Assembly (NCBI GenBank): GCA_048267305.1
Contig: JBLWXT010000011.1
Span: forward strand, 1-64,000
Length of the DNA stretch: 64,000 bases
Direction: 5' to 3'
Source: Owenweeksia sp048267305
GTDB lineage: Bacteria; Bacteroidota; Bacteroidia; Flavobacteriales; Schleiferiaceae
The notes below the pieces were generated by a model, which saw only the letters and a list, made by a program, of their open reading frames with translations, was not told the DNA's origin and did no database searches. The first letter of the stretch is position 1. Every line of letters starts with the position of its first letter. Made by a program: the position numbers and the translations under genes. Below are positions 8,781 to 16,715 of the stretch, piece after piece.

Positions 8781-9068
8781 ATGCCATTTAAGATGGAAAA
8801 TACTTCTGACGAAGTTTGCGTAAGGGTTTCAACGTCTGAGTTCTATTTGATTATCGGCATCACGGATAAAATGGATTTTTTTAGTTACCAGAAGTCCGGT
8901 GATTTTGAATATGTTCTAAAATTCATTGATGAGGAAAAGGTTTTGGATCTCGATGATTTGATAAAGGACAAATTGATTTATCAAGGCTTTGACAGAAATT
9001 ATTATCCCAATCAGTTTGGACGTAGTTGTGAAAATTTGATTGATAAATTTCACGAAGTATTAAAATAG
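8781..9068 (+). CDS. Hypothetical protein, 95 residues, between prfA and pyrF
   Basis: I do not recognise this family. It starts three bases after the prfA stop, with a second possible ATG at 8793. The product is acidic and rich in Asp, Phe and Tyr, with no signal peptide or membrane helix; the C-terminal half (LDLDDLIKDKLIYQGFDRNYY) looks like a small alpha/beta or helical domain. Tight spacing suggests translational coupling to prfA. The gene separates prfA from pyrF, which from memory are usually close neighbours in Flavobacteriales, so it may be a lineage-specific insertion. No function is proposed. Confidence 0.65.
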   Translation: MPFKMENTSDEVCVRVSTSEFYLIIGITDKMDFFSYQKSGDFEYVLKFIDEEKVLDLDDLIKDKLIYQGFDRNYYPNQFGRSCENLIDKFHEVLK

Positions 9069-9154
9069 ATTAAACTCCGTACTCTTAACTACTACTAGTC
9101 AAAGTAACTTCACACTCCGTTTCAGACATAGTTTCAGAGCAAAATTTTAACCCC

Positions 9155-9985
9155 ATGACCAGACAAGAACTCATCACTCAAATCAAGAAAAAGAAATCCA
9201 TGCTGTGTGTGGGTTTGGATACGGATTTGGAGAAAATACCTGCTCACCTTTTGGAGTTGGACGATCCGGTGTTTGAGTTTAACAAAGCCATTATTGAAGC
9301 TACGCACGAGTTTACAGTAGCTTATAAGCCAAACATTGCCTTTTATGAAGCTATGGGTATTGAGGGTTGGAAGAGCCTTGATAAAACGGTGAACTATCTC
9401 AATGAGAACCATCCGGATATTTTTACCATAGCCGATGCCAAACGGGGCGATATAGGCAATACTTCTGCCCGTTATGCCAAAGCCTTTTTTGAGGAGTTTA
9501 ATTTTGACTCCATAACCGTTGCCCCTTATATGGGAGTTGATTCTGTAAAACCCTTTTTAGATTCTGAGAAATACAGAAGAGAGAATAAGTGGGTTATTCT
9601 TTTGGCGCTTACCTCCAATGCGGGCTCGGCTGATTTTCAATATTTGAAGAACGAGGAAACTGGCGAAATGCTGTTTGAGGAAGTTCTCCGCAAAAGCGCG
9701 GAGTGGGGCACGGCAGATAACCTGATGTATGTAGTTGGCGCCACGCGAGCAGATTATATGCAAAAGGTGCGGGCCATTGCTAAGGATCATTTTCTATTGG
9801 TACCGGGCGTTGGAGCACAAGGCGGTAGCCTGGAAGATGTGGTGAAAAACGGAATGGGAGAGGAGCCTAATTTACTTATAAATTCTTCTCGTGGTATTAT
9901 TTACGCATCCAGCGGTAAGGATTTTGCCGAGGCCGCCCAAAAAGAGGCAAAGGCCATGCAAACAGCAATGAGAGCTTTTCTATAA
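9155..9985 (+). CDS. pyrF: Orotidine 5'-phosphate decarboxylase, type 2
   Basis: Decarboxylates OMP to UMP, the last step of de novo UMP synthesis. The 276-residue length and the motif DAKRGDIGNTSARYAKAFF (catalytic Lys96 between Asp94 and Asp99) place it in the longer PyrF2 subfamily common in Actinobacteria and Bacteroidota. LCVGLDTDLEKIP near the N-terminus and VPGVGAQGGSLEDV plus INSSRGIIYAS near the C-terminus are the phosphate-binding parts of the TIM barrel. It follows the unknown gene by 86 bases, so it may be cotranscribed with prfA or have its own promoter. Confidence 0.95.
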   Translation: MTRQELITQIKKKKSMLCVGLDTDLEKIPAHLLELDDPVFEFNKAIIEATHEFTVAYKPNIAFYEAMGIEGWKSLDKTVNYLNENHPDIFTIADAKRGDIGNTSARYAKAFFEEFNFDSITVAPYMGVDSVKPFLDSEKYRRENKWVILLALTSNAGSADFQYLKNEETGEMLFEEVLRKSAEWGTADNLMYVVGATRADYMQKVRAIAKDHFLLVPGVGAQGGSLEDVVKNGMGEEPNLLINSSRGIIYASSGKDFAEAAQKEAKAMQTAMRAFL

Positions 9986-10309
9986 TTTTGAGGTTCTGTC
10001 TTTTTAATTGTATTTCAGAACCTTAAACCAGCAACTAAAGTTTTGTCTTTTTGGAGTTGTTGTTTTGCGCGTAGCGTATCTGTTTGAAAAACAATTGCGT
10101 AGTTGATTGAAATGAAGTATTTAAGCCACTAACTTCACTACCTTATTACCTTTTCTTAAGAGTATTTTCTCGTCATTGCACTGTAATGCAGTCTCTTGTA
10201 TCGTAATATAAAAATTGGGGTAAAATTGCCTTACTCTAACCAACCAGGTTTATAGCTCAACACTCACAAACAACATTTGCCTTATGGGCAATAACAAGGT
10301 TAGGCAAGC
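9986..10309. other. 324-base intergenic region between pyrF and the surface-protein locus
   Basis: AT-rich and without a convincing protein gene. It holds a weak inverted repeat (aggttctg at 9991-9998 against cagaacct at 10016-10023, 17-base AT-rich loop) that may aid termination after pyrF, a candidate promoter at 10196-10228, and a nine-codon ORF at 10284-10313 whose stop overlaps the next GTG start. No tRNA-like T-arm or riboswitch-like structure was recognised. Confidence 0.5.
10196..10228 (+). promoter_or_regulatory. Candidate promoter of the 10.3-13.4 kb surface locus
   Basis: TTG at 10196-10198 and TAAAATTG at 10221-10228 (one mismatch to TAnnTTTG) are 22 bases apart. The leader would be about 75 bases and would contain the nine-codon ORF. 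Confidence 0.35.
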
Positions 10310-11680
10310 GTGAAGCAATTACTCTACTCTACTTTACTCTTATTACTCTGCATGTTGCTAATGCACCAAAAACTCTACTCCCAGTCGGGAGTGGAGTTTT
10401 GGTTTGTGGCACCGGAGGTTACCTCAGGTCATTACGACCGTCCTATCGCCTTACGAATTTCCTCTTATGAGAATGCCGCAACTGTAACTGTTGAGCAGCC
10501 TGCCAATCCGGGTTTTACAACTATTACAGTAAATGTTGCCGCCAATAGCACGGTATCTGTTGATCTTACAGCTGATATAGCCACAATTGAAAATTCTCCG
10601 GCTAATACGGTTTTATCTTATGGTATTCATATTCTGGCAACAGCCAAGGTGGCGTGCTACTATGAGGTAGTAACCGCCAATAATACTGATATTTTTGCCC
10701 TTAAGGCTATAAATGCCTTGGGAACCAATTTTTTTGTGCCGGGGCAAAGCTTCTGGAAGAGTGGGACTTATACCCCTAGCGCTGTTAATGCCATTGATAT
10801 TGTTGCTTCTCAAAACAACACTACTGTTACTATTATTCCTTCAAAGGCTGCAGTGGGACATGCTGCGGGAGTGTCGTTCACTATTTTATTAGATAAGGGA
10901 GAAACCTATTCGCTACAAGCCTCCGGCTCTCAAGCCTCTGATAAACTTGGAGGAACACAGGTGTCAAGCGATAAACCTATAGCTGTTACTGTTTCTGACG
11001 ACTCCGGGCACAACAGTAGCTATGGCGGATGTAGGGATTTGATGGGCGACCAAATGATACCCGTAGATAAAATTGGGACGGAGTATATCGTCATTAAAGG
11101 CTTTTTGGGAAGTAATGGAAACAAGGATGATAAGGTTTACATCCTCGCCACCGAAGATAGTACCACCGTGATGCTGGATGCCAGCGGAAGTACCTTTAAT
11201 CTTGATAAAGGTGATCAATATGAGATAAGCTTATCCAATCCCACGGTTTATATACAGTCAGATAAAGATATTTATGTGATGCACGTAACTGGTTTTGGGT
11301 GTGAGGTAGGCGCTGCTATTTTACCATCGGTTTACTGTACAGGAAGCAATCAGGTGTCTTTTACCAGAAGCAAGGATGAAAGCTTTTACATGATTGTATT
11401 GGTGCCCAATCAGGGCGAAGGGTACTTTAAGATAAACGGGAGCAGCACATTGCTTACTGCAGCAGACTTTGTTACAGTACCGGGTACTTCCGGAAACTGG
11501 AAGGCTGCAAGAAAGTATTTCTCCAAAAACGACTTACCTAAAAATCAAGCTTATGTAGTTACAAATAGCGAGGCTAAATTTCATCTGGGCATTATAAACG
11601 GGGGAAGTAAAACTGGCTGCATGTACGGCTACTTTACTGATTTTGGCAAAGTGATAACCGAAGGAATCTATCATTATTAA
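10310..11680 (+). CDS. Secreted IgGFc-binding-domain-like protein, C-terminus IYHY
   Basis: Exported protein of 456 residues with a GTG start and a signal peptide ending HQKLYSQ. The body resembles the IgGFc-binding N-terminal domain (PF17517) found in Bacteroidota cell-surface proteins: opening GVEFWFVAPE, then repeated beta segments such as NNTTVTIIPS, a SSDKPIAVTVSDDS segment and GCRDLMGDQMIP. There is no recognisable T9SS type A or B sorting domain; instead it ends ITEGIYHY at the stop, nearly the same tail as the next protein (IFHY). It is the first gene of a three-gene run ending in a type B T9SS protein, so it is probably a partner or accessory of that surface structure. IgG binding should not be assumed. 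Confidence 0.75.
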   Translation: MKQLLYSTLLLLLCMLLMHQKLYSQSGVEFWFVAPEVTSGHYDRPIALRISSYENAATVTVEQPANPGFTTITVNVAANSTVSVDLTADIATIENSPANTVLSYGIHILATAKVACYYEVVTANNTDIFALKAINALGTNFFVPGQSFWKSGTYTPSAVNAIDIVASQNNTTVTIIPSKAAVGHAAGVSFTILLDKGETYSLQASGSQASDKLGGTQVSSDKPIAVTVSDDSGHNSSYGGCRDLMGDQMIPVDKIGTEYIVIKGFLGSNGNKDDKVYILATEDSTTVMLDASGSTFNLDKGDQYEISLSNPTVYIQSDKDIYVMHVTGFGCEVGAAILPSVYCTGSNQVSFTRSKDESFYMIVLVPNQGEGYFKINGSSTLLTAADFVTVPGTSGNWKAARKYFSKNDLPKNQAYVVTNSEAKFHLGIINGGSKTGCMYGYFTDFGKVITEGIYHY

Positions 11681-11734
11681 TATTCACACATAAATAATAT
11701 CATCCATTAACAAGTAAATTCTAAAACTTCAAAC

Positions 11735-12394
11735 ATGAACACTATCTCTACTCATCAAAAAAGAAAGGCTAACACCCTTAAAGCTCTTACGGCCTTTGTT
11801 GGATTACTTCTATTTTCCGCAACAGCTATCGGGCAGGTTACCTACACCGATACGGTGTGCGCCTCAACTCAGGACAAAGTGTATGGAATTTCAGGCTCTA
11901 ACGTTACCAGTACCTATGCATGGTCTTTATCTGATCCTACTGCGGGTACTATTGATAATTCAATAACTGCAAATGATAGTATCATAGAAATTGATTGGGG
12001 AACCGTAAGTGGAACCTATACTATTTATGTGGTGGAAACTTCGGGTGATGGCTGTATTGGTGATACCGTATCTCTTGATGTTATTGTAAACCCTTTGCCA
12101 ACTGTGGCTATAGTTTCGGATTCAGTGTGTGAGGGCTACTCAGCTACTCTTACCTTAACCCTAACAGGAACAGCGCCATGGGAGGTTGACTACAGTGACG
12201 GTAGCAATAACTACTCAACTACAGCAGCAAGCTCACCACACACAGTTACCTTGCCGGCTTATACCACTTCTCAAACCATCACCATTACAGGTGTAACCGA
12301 TGGAAATACTTGTGACGCTGATGCTAGTGGATTGCCAAGTACAGGTGTTGTTGTATTCCCGAAACCATCTACCGGAGCAATTTTCCATTATTAA
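11735..12394 (+). CDS. Secreted Ig-like/PKD-like repeat protein, C-terminus IFHY
   Basis: Exported protein of 219 residues, Ser/Thr/Asp-rich. A signal peptide ends TAIGQ. Two beta-sandwich repeats follow, the first with YAWSLSDPTAGTI (PKD-like, residues about 35-125) and the second starting LPTVAIVSDSVCEGY (Ig-like, about 128-210). The end, PKPSTGAIFHY, shares an Ile-aromatic-His-Tyr tail with the protein encoded just upstream. No CHU_C or PNP-type sorting domain is present. It starts 54 bases after the previous stop and ends 10 bases before the type B cargo gene, so all three are probably cotranscribed. Role inferred: component of a cell-surface adhesin-type assembly. Confidence 0.75.
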   Translation: MNTISTHQKRKANTLKALTAFVGLLLFSATAIGQVTYTDTVCASTQDKVYGISGSNVTSTYAWSLSDPTAGTIDNSITANDSIIEIDWGTVSGTYTIYVVETSGDGCIGDTVSLDVIVNPLPTVAIVSDSVCEGYSATLTLTLTGTAPWEVDYSDGSNNYSTTAASSPHTVTLPAYTTSQTITITGVTDGNTCDADASGLPSTGVVVFPKPSTGAIFHY

Positions 12395-12404
12395 TTTATA
12401 ATAC

Positions 12405-13439
12405 TTGAATCGTAAAGGGTACATAGGAATTTTAGTCCTATCCCTTTACGTTTCATTGATGTATGGGCAGCAGGCGCTTGATACGGTTTGTATCAATGGC
12501 GATCCTACTCACCTGGCAATACAATATCAGCCGGGATTAAGCTATCAGTGGAGCGTAAGTGGTGGACAAATTATCGGCAGGACCGATACCAGCACTATTT
12601 TGGTGAAGTGGGGCAGTATGCCGGGCTTACATAAAAGTGGAGTGGTGGTAACAGATGCCAATGGCTGCCTTAGCGATACTGCCTATGCCTGGATGTACCT
12701 TAGAGGAGCTAACCGGGCCAATGCAAAGGGGCCTGACATCGTTTGTAAAGGATCAACAATAACCCTGGAAAGTAATATTACCGATAATTTTCAGTGGGCA
12801 GGAGGAAAGAAGTCTTCCACCTTAAGCTTTGTTGTTAATCGTGATACTACCATTATGCTTATTGCCTTTAACGGCACCTGTGGTAATGATACCTTTTATC
12901 ATAACATAAATGTTGTGGATGTTCCTGTATGTGCTATAAGCAGGGTTGAGGATACACTACAGATAAATGAAGTGCGCAGGCTTTACTATATTGGAGATCC
13001 TGTGGATTTTGTGGATTGGTACGTAAACGGGCAATTGGTGTCACAGGATATTTCCGTACTCATAAATTTTGATCAAAGAGGTCAGTATGATATAATGCAG
13101 GTGCTTAAAAATGGCGCCAACTGTTGGGATACCCTGAAGAAAACCGTTTATGTTATTTCGGAGTTTACACTTTATATCCCCAACGCCTTTACCCCTAATG
13201 GGGATGGTATTAACGATTATTGGGAGTTTGACGGTGTGGGTATAAAAAGTTTTGTAGCCGATATTTATAACCGCTGGGGCGAACGGGTATATTCCTTTAC
13301 AGAAAAGAGCCCAAATGGTTGGGATGGAACAAATAGTGGGCAACAATCAAAAATGGATGCCTATACCTATGATATTACGGTGGAGAGTGATGCCGGAAAA
13401 GTAGTGAGGCGAAAAGGTGCTTTTACGCTAATCCGTTAG
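12405..13439 (+). CDS. T9SS type B sorting domain protein (gliding motility-associated C-terminal domain)
   Basis: Exported protein of 344 residues. A TTG start is used, with the hydrophobic signal peptide (GILVLSLYVSLMYGQ) right after it; no ATG lies nearby. A PKD-like repeat with YQWSVSGGQIIG (residues 30-100) and a cysteine-containing Ig-like region follow. The last 90 residues are the type B C-terminal domain (CHU_C): PNAFTPNGDGINDYWEF, YNRWGERVY, GWDGT and a terminal FTLIR. Such domains direct T9SS export. The 3' end overlaps the convergent marR gene by 17 bases, so the stop of each lies inside the other. Confidence 0.88.
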   Translation: MNRKGYIGILVLSLYVSLMYGQQALDTVCINGDPTHLAIQYQPGLSYQWSVSGGQIIGRTDTSTILVKWGSMPGLHKSGVVVTDANGCLSDTAYAWMYLRGANRANAKGPDIVCKGSTITLESNITDNFQWAGGKKSSTLSFVVNRDTTIMLIAFNGTCGNDTFYHNINVVDVPVCAISRVEDTLQINEVRRLYYIGDPVDFVDWYVNGQLVSQDISVLINFDQRGQYDIMQVLKNGANCWDTLKKTVYVISEFTLYIPNAFTPNGDGINDYWEFDGVGIKSFVADIYNRWGERVYSFTEKSPNGWDGTNSGQQSKMDAYTYDITVESDAGKVVRRKGAFTLIR

Positions 13440-13905
13440 CATCCTCATCCTTCCCATATTGACGAATCTTATCTAATAAATTGCTGAGGGTTTCCGCTTC
13501 TTCAGAGCTTATGTTTTTCATAAAATCATACATCTCATGCTCCCTTTTGTCTATGGAGGCCAATACCGCCAAGCCCGCTTCAGAAATATTTACATCCACC
13601 AGTCTTTTGTCTTCCTTACAAGTGCCTTTTTTTACCAATTCCTTTTTTACCAAGCGATCAACAATACGTGAGGTATCACTCATTTTATCCAGCATACGTT
13701 CACGAATTTGAAGGGTGCTTAGCGGTTGAGGAAGACTACCACGAAGAATTCGAAGTACATTAAACTGCTGTGGTGTAAGATCTTCATCAGAAAGAAATTG
13801 TCTTATCCGTTCTGAGAACCAACTGCTCGTGTATAAAAGGTTTATACCTGCTTTTTGGTGATTGCTCTTAAAAGTTGATTGCTTAATTTCTTCAGATATT
13901 CCCAT
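13423..13905 (-). CDS. MarR family transcriptional regulator
   Basis: Winged-helix DNA-binding protein of 160 residues. The helix-turn-helix core is visible: LTPQQFNVLRILRG, then TLQIRERMLDKMSDTSRIVDRLVKKELV (recognition helix), then the wing with CKEDKRLVDVNISEAG. The N- and C-terminal helices form the dimer interface. It lies downstream of a decayed yceI on the same strand; from memory marR-yceI neighbours are common in Flavobacteriia. A near-perfect inverted repeat touching its -7 box suggests autoregulation. The ligand is unknown. Confidence 0.92.
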   Translation of the reverse strand: MGISEEIKQSTFKSNHQKAGINLLYTSSWFSERIRQFLSDEDLTPQQFNVLRILRGSLPQPLSTLQIRERMLDKMSDTSRIVDRLVKKELVKKGTCKEDKRLVDVNISEAGLAVLASIDKREHEMYDFMKNISSEEAETLSNLLDKIRQYGKDEDANGLA

Positions 13906-13914
13906 AGTAAAAAT

Positions 13915-13937
13915 CAGTCCCGGCTTTGCCGAGACTG
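13915..13937 (-). promoter_or_regulatory. Inverted repeat at the marR transcription start: candidate MarR operator (or terminator)
   Basis: Two 10-base arms with one mismatch (cagtcccggc and gccgagactg) flank a 3-base centre. The repeat directly abuts the marR -7 box and would cover the start of transcription, a typical place for a MarR-family autoregulatory site. On the minus strand a short T-run follows, so it could instead be a terminator for the decayed yceI. Confidence 0.5.
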
Positions 13938-13945
13938 CAAAAGTA
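13938..13945 (-). promoter_or_regulatory. -7 box of marR
   Basis: On the minus strand this reads TACTTTTG, a full match to TAnnTTTG, 32 bases before the marR ATG. No TTG lies at the ideal -33 distance. Confidence 0.6.
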
Positions 13946-13959
13946 AGATTTGTAAAATA

Positions 13960-14273
13960 TTATTTTTTAGCAAATTGAAGATTGGCATTTACTTCCACTC
14001 CTTTTCCAACGGTCATTCCTCCTGCTTCTGTAAGTTGATTCCATTTAAGGCGTAATCAAAGCGGTTAATAGTGGTGGTTTCCTTCATTCCTGATTTGGTA
14101 TTTCCGTAGCCATCTAAAGCAATACCACCAATTTTTGCTTTAAGGGTAGCTGGCAAGGTGATGTCTCTTATGGTCATTTCGCCTTTGATGTCATAGCTGT
14201 TTTCGCCATTCTTTTTAATTTCAGCAAGCTGCAAAATATCACTTCCTTTGTGGAGTAAATTCTTCCAATACCT
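13960..14273 (-). pseudogene. Decayed yceI-like gene, frameshifted and lacking its 5' half
   Basis: Minus-strand reading gives a clear YceI-like C-terminal half: NGENSYDIKGEMTIRDITLP then GYGNTKSGMKETTTINRFDYALN. After this the frame runs into a stop at 14013. Shifting by one base restores the expected end, WNQLTEAGGMTVGKGVEVNA followed by NLQFAKK and a stop at 13960. Adding one T near 14037-14040 would repair it. The 5' half is also missing: in-frame sequence upstream reaches a stop by about 14277, and the divergent mscS gene begins at 14279. YceI proteins are periplasmic lipocalin-like isoprenoid binders; this copy is probably non-functional unless the frameshift is a sequencing error, which would not explain the lost 5' part. 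Confidence 0.8.
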
Positions 14274-14278
14274 AAGTT

Positions 14279-15142
14279 ATGACAGATGTGACCTGGATGC
14301 ACCAAAATACGCGTACGCTCATCGAGATTGTTATAATCATAGTAGCAACAATTATTTTGGCCATTGTGCTGCGCCAAGTAGGAGATAGACTGGTAAAGCG
14401 ATTATCACGTCATGACAATTTTGATCCTACCAACTTTCGGTTTTTGCAGCACATTGTTACAGCCATTGTTATTACTGTTGGGTTTTCTCTTGTGATTTTT
14501 ATGATACCAGGCCTCAGGCATGTAGCCAAAACCTTAATTACAGGTGCCGGTATCCTTGCGGTGATTGTGGGGTTTGCTTCTCAGGCAGCCTTGTCTAATG
14601 TGGTGAGCGGTATTTTTATTGTCGTCTTTAAACCCTATCGTATTAATGATATTGTTACAGTGCGCGATACATTATCGGGAGTAGTAGAGGACATCAGTCT
14701 TAGGCATACCGTTATCAGAAACTTTGAAAATAAGCGGATTGTTATTCCCAATGCCGTAATCAGCAATGAGGTAATTGTAAACTCAAATTATACGGATGAT
14801 ATGGTTTGCCGTTGGATAGAGTTTGGCATAAGCTATAATGCAGATATTGATCTTGCTCGAAAAGTGGTGCAGGAAATTGTGGAGGCGCATCCCAATTTTG
14901 TGGATCATAGAACCGCGGATGATATAGCTAAAGGAGATCCTAAGGTTCGTGTTCGGGTATTAAAGCTAAATGAGTACTCTGTAGATATGCGTGCCTGGGC
15001 CTGGGCCGAAAATCAGGGGAAGGCTTTTGAAATGGGTACGGATTGTCTCGAGGCCATCAAAAAGCGCTTTGATAAGGAGGGTATTGAGATTCCATTCCCG
15101 TACAGAAATCTTATCGTTAAGGAAATGCCAAAGCAGCAATAG
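14279..15142 (+). CDS. Small-conductance mechanosensitive channel, MscS family
   Basis: Inner-membrane channel of 287 residues that releases solutes on hypo-osmotic shock. Three hydrophobic helices lie at about residues 10-32, 60-80 and 86-120; the last carries the Gly/Ala-rich pore-lining pattern (GAGILAVIVGFASQAALSNVVSG). The beta domain follows with FKPYRINDIVTV and VVEDISLRHTVIRNFENKR, then the mixed C-terminal domain ending near IPFPYRNL. Size matches the minimal E. coli MscS (286 residues). The start lies at the edge of the decayed yceI, so the promoter may have been rearranged. Confidence 0.93.
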   Translation: MTDVTWMHQNTRTLIEIVIIIVATIILAIVLRQVGDRLVKRLSRHDNFDPTNFRFLQHIVTAIVITVGFSLVIFMIPGLRHVAKTLITGAGILAVIVGFASQAALSNVVSGIFIVVFKPYRINDIVTVRDTLSGVVEDISLRHTVIRNFENKRIVIPNAVISNEVIVNSNYTDDMVCRWIEFGISYNADIDLARKVVQEIVEAHPNFVDHRTADDIAKGDPKVRVRVLKLNEYSVDMRAWAWAENQGKAFEMGTDCLEAIKKRFDKEGIEIPFPYRNLIVKEMPKQQ

Positions 15143-15239
15143 CCCATAGCTTACACAGATTTGTAGTCACCAAAGCCTTTGCTTCTCTATTTGCATTTAT
15201 TGCCTATTTTGGATGTATTCATCATTACTTAACCACACT

Positions 15240-16223
15240 ATGAAAAAGATACTAACCCTCTTTACCTTCCTGATTGTTTTATATGGTTCTGCTCAGCAGT
15301 ACACAATTGTACTGCATGGAGGGGCCGGTAACGGCATAAGCAGAGAAAACCTCAGTGAGGATAAAATAAGCATGTATGAGCAAAAAATGAGTGAGGCTCT
15401 TAAGGCTGGTCAGGCGATATTGGACACAGGAGGCGAAGCTGCTGCTGCCGTGGTGGCCGTTATTAAAGTGTTGGAAGATTCACCTCTGTTTAACGCAGGC
15501 AAAGGAGCGGTTTTTACTTATGATGGTAATAACGAAATGGATGCCTCTATAATGAGCGGTTCTGACTTGAATGCCGGAGCCGTTGCAGGTGTTACCACAG
15601 TTAAAAACCCCATCACCGCAGCACGGGCTGTAATGAATAATTCTCCACATGTAATGCTAAGTGGAAAAGGAGCCGATGAATTTGCTAGGAGTCAGAATCT
15701 GGTGATTGTAAAACCTGAGTACTTCCAAACGGAAGAAAGGAAAAAGAGTTTGGAGCGAAATAAAAAAAGCCATGGCGCCATACCCGATAGTCTTTGGGAG
15801 GATACAAAAATGGGAACCGTTGGTTGTGTGGTTTTAGATAAAAACGGCAATCTGGCGGCAGGCACTTCCACAGGGGGAATGACAGGAAAACGCTATGGCC
15901 GAATTGGCGATTCACCCATAATTGGAGCCGGAACTTATGCCAATAACCAAACCTGTGCTATAAGCTGCACAGGCCATGGCGAATATTTTATAAGATATAA
16001 TGTAGCAGCCGATGTAAGCGCACGAATGGCCTATTCTGGTGCTGGCTTGCAAGAGGCCGCTCAAACGGTTGTACAGCAAGTTTTACGAGAGGCTAATGGC
16101 GATGGTGGCCTAATAGGTGTGGATAAAGACGGCAACATAACCATGGAGTTTAACACAAAGGGAATGTTTAGAGCTTATCTGAAGGAAGGTGAGGAGGCTG
16201 TGGTGGAGATGTTCGAGGAGTGA
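15240..16223 (+). CDS. Isoaspartyl peptidase / L-asparaginase, Ntn-hydrolase type
   Basis: Secreted or periplasmic Ntn hydrolase of 327 residues, related to plant-type asparaginases and glycosylasparaginase; it would cleave beta-aspartyl dipeptides or asparagine. A signal peptide ends LYGSAQQ. The family start is YTIVLHGGAGN; NAGKGAVFTYDGNNEMDASI binds substrate. Autocleavage would occur before Thr193 in KMGTVGCVVLD, giving alpha and beta chains, and GTSTGGMTGKRYGRIGDSP is the beta-chain active-site loop. The ATG at 15240 begins the signal peptide; the ATG nine codons earlier gives a less typical N-terminus. It appears to be a single gene. Confidence 0.92.
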   Translation: MKKILTLFTFLIVLYGSAQQYTIVLHGGAGNGISRENLSEDKISMYEQKMSEALKAGQAILDTGGEAAAAVVAVIKVLEDSPLFNAGKGAVFTYDGNNEMDASIMSGSDLNAGAVAGVTTVKNPITAARAVMNNSPHVMLSGKGADEFARSQNLVIVKPEYFQTEERKKSLERNKKSHGAIPDSLWEDTKMGTVGCVVLDKNGNLAAGTSTGGMTGKRYGRIGDSPIIGAGTYANNQTCAISCTGHGEYFIRYNVAADVSARMAYSGAGLQEAAQTVVQQVLREANGDGGLIGVDKDGNITMEFNTKGMFRAYLKEGEEAVVEMFEE

Positions 16224-16245
16224 AATGCATTATTATTACTAATTA

Positions 16246-16626
16246 GTGAAGCGCTTTATAGTAGACATATTTATAAGTCTTGTGGTTTTCATTACTGTGA
16301 TTTTGATATTTGGAGTCATTTTTAACTATGGAAATGAAGGTAGCATGAATGGATGGGTTGAAACTTGGGTTTCTGGAATTGTCGTTGCTACTTTGATTTA
16401 TTACAAGTTTAGATTATCCGGTAACTGGAAATCGAGAGTATTTATGTCAATCCTAAATATTGGATTAATTAATCTGCAGCTGTATCTGTTAATTGTTGTG
16501 TTAAAGTTTGATTTTATGTACGGGGGATTTTTACTTTTCAGTGTCCCTTTACTTTTGCCAATTAATAAGGTTTTACTTGATTTAGTAGAAAAAAAACTAA
16601 AGCTAGCAAAACCTAAACTGAGTTAG
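16246..16626 (+). CDS. Hypothetical membrane protein, 126 residues
   Basis: I do not recognise this family. It has a GTG start and four predicted membrane helices (about residues 5-27, 41-54, 64-88 and 92-110), a short polar loop (YGNEGSMNGWVE) between helices 1 and 2, and a lysine-rich C-terminal tail. It lies alone, 22 bases after the asparaginase gene and 89 bases before the DUF2851 gene. Its base composition is more AT-rich than its neighbours, which may point to recent acquisition. Function unknown. Confidence 0.7.
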   Translation: MKRFIVDIFISLVVFITVILIFGVIFNYGNEGSMNGWVETWVSGIVVATLIYYKFRLSGNWKSRVFMSILNIGLINLQLYLLIVVLKFDFMYGGFLLFSVPLLLPINKVLLDLVEKKLKLAKPKLS

Positions 16627-16715
16627 AACGAAGTTTACAAAAGGTCGATCAATGAGTTTTTGGCAGAAAGAAAACAGTCCGATATTTATTTCTTAATACT
16701 AACCGAGAAACGCCT

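Noticed and set aside
9991..10023. Inverted repeat after pyrF as a terminator
   Set aside because: Eight-base arms with a 17-base AT-rich loop and no T-run directly after; too weak for a firm terminator call.
10310..11680. Antibody-binding virulence factor from the IgGFc-like domain
   Set aside because: The domain name is historical; in Bacteroidota it occurs in many environmental surface proteins, and nothing here supports host IgG binding.
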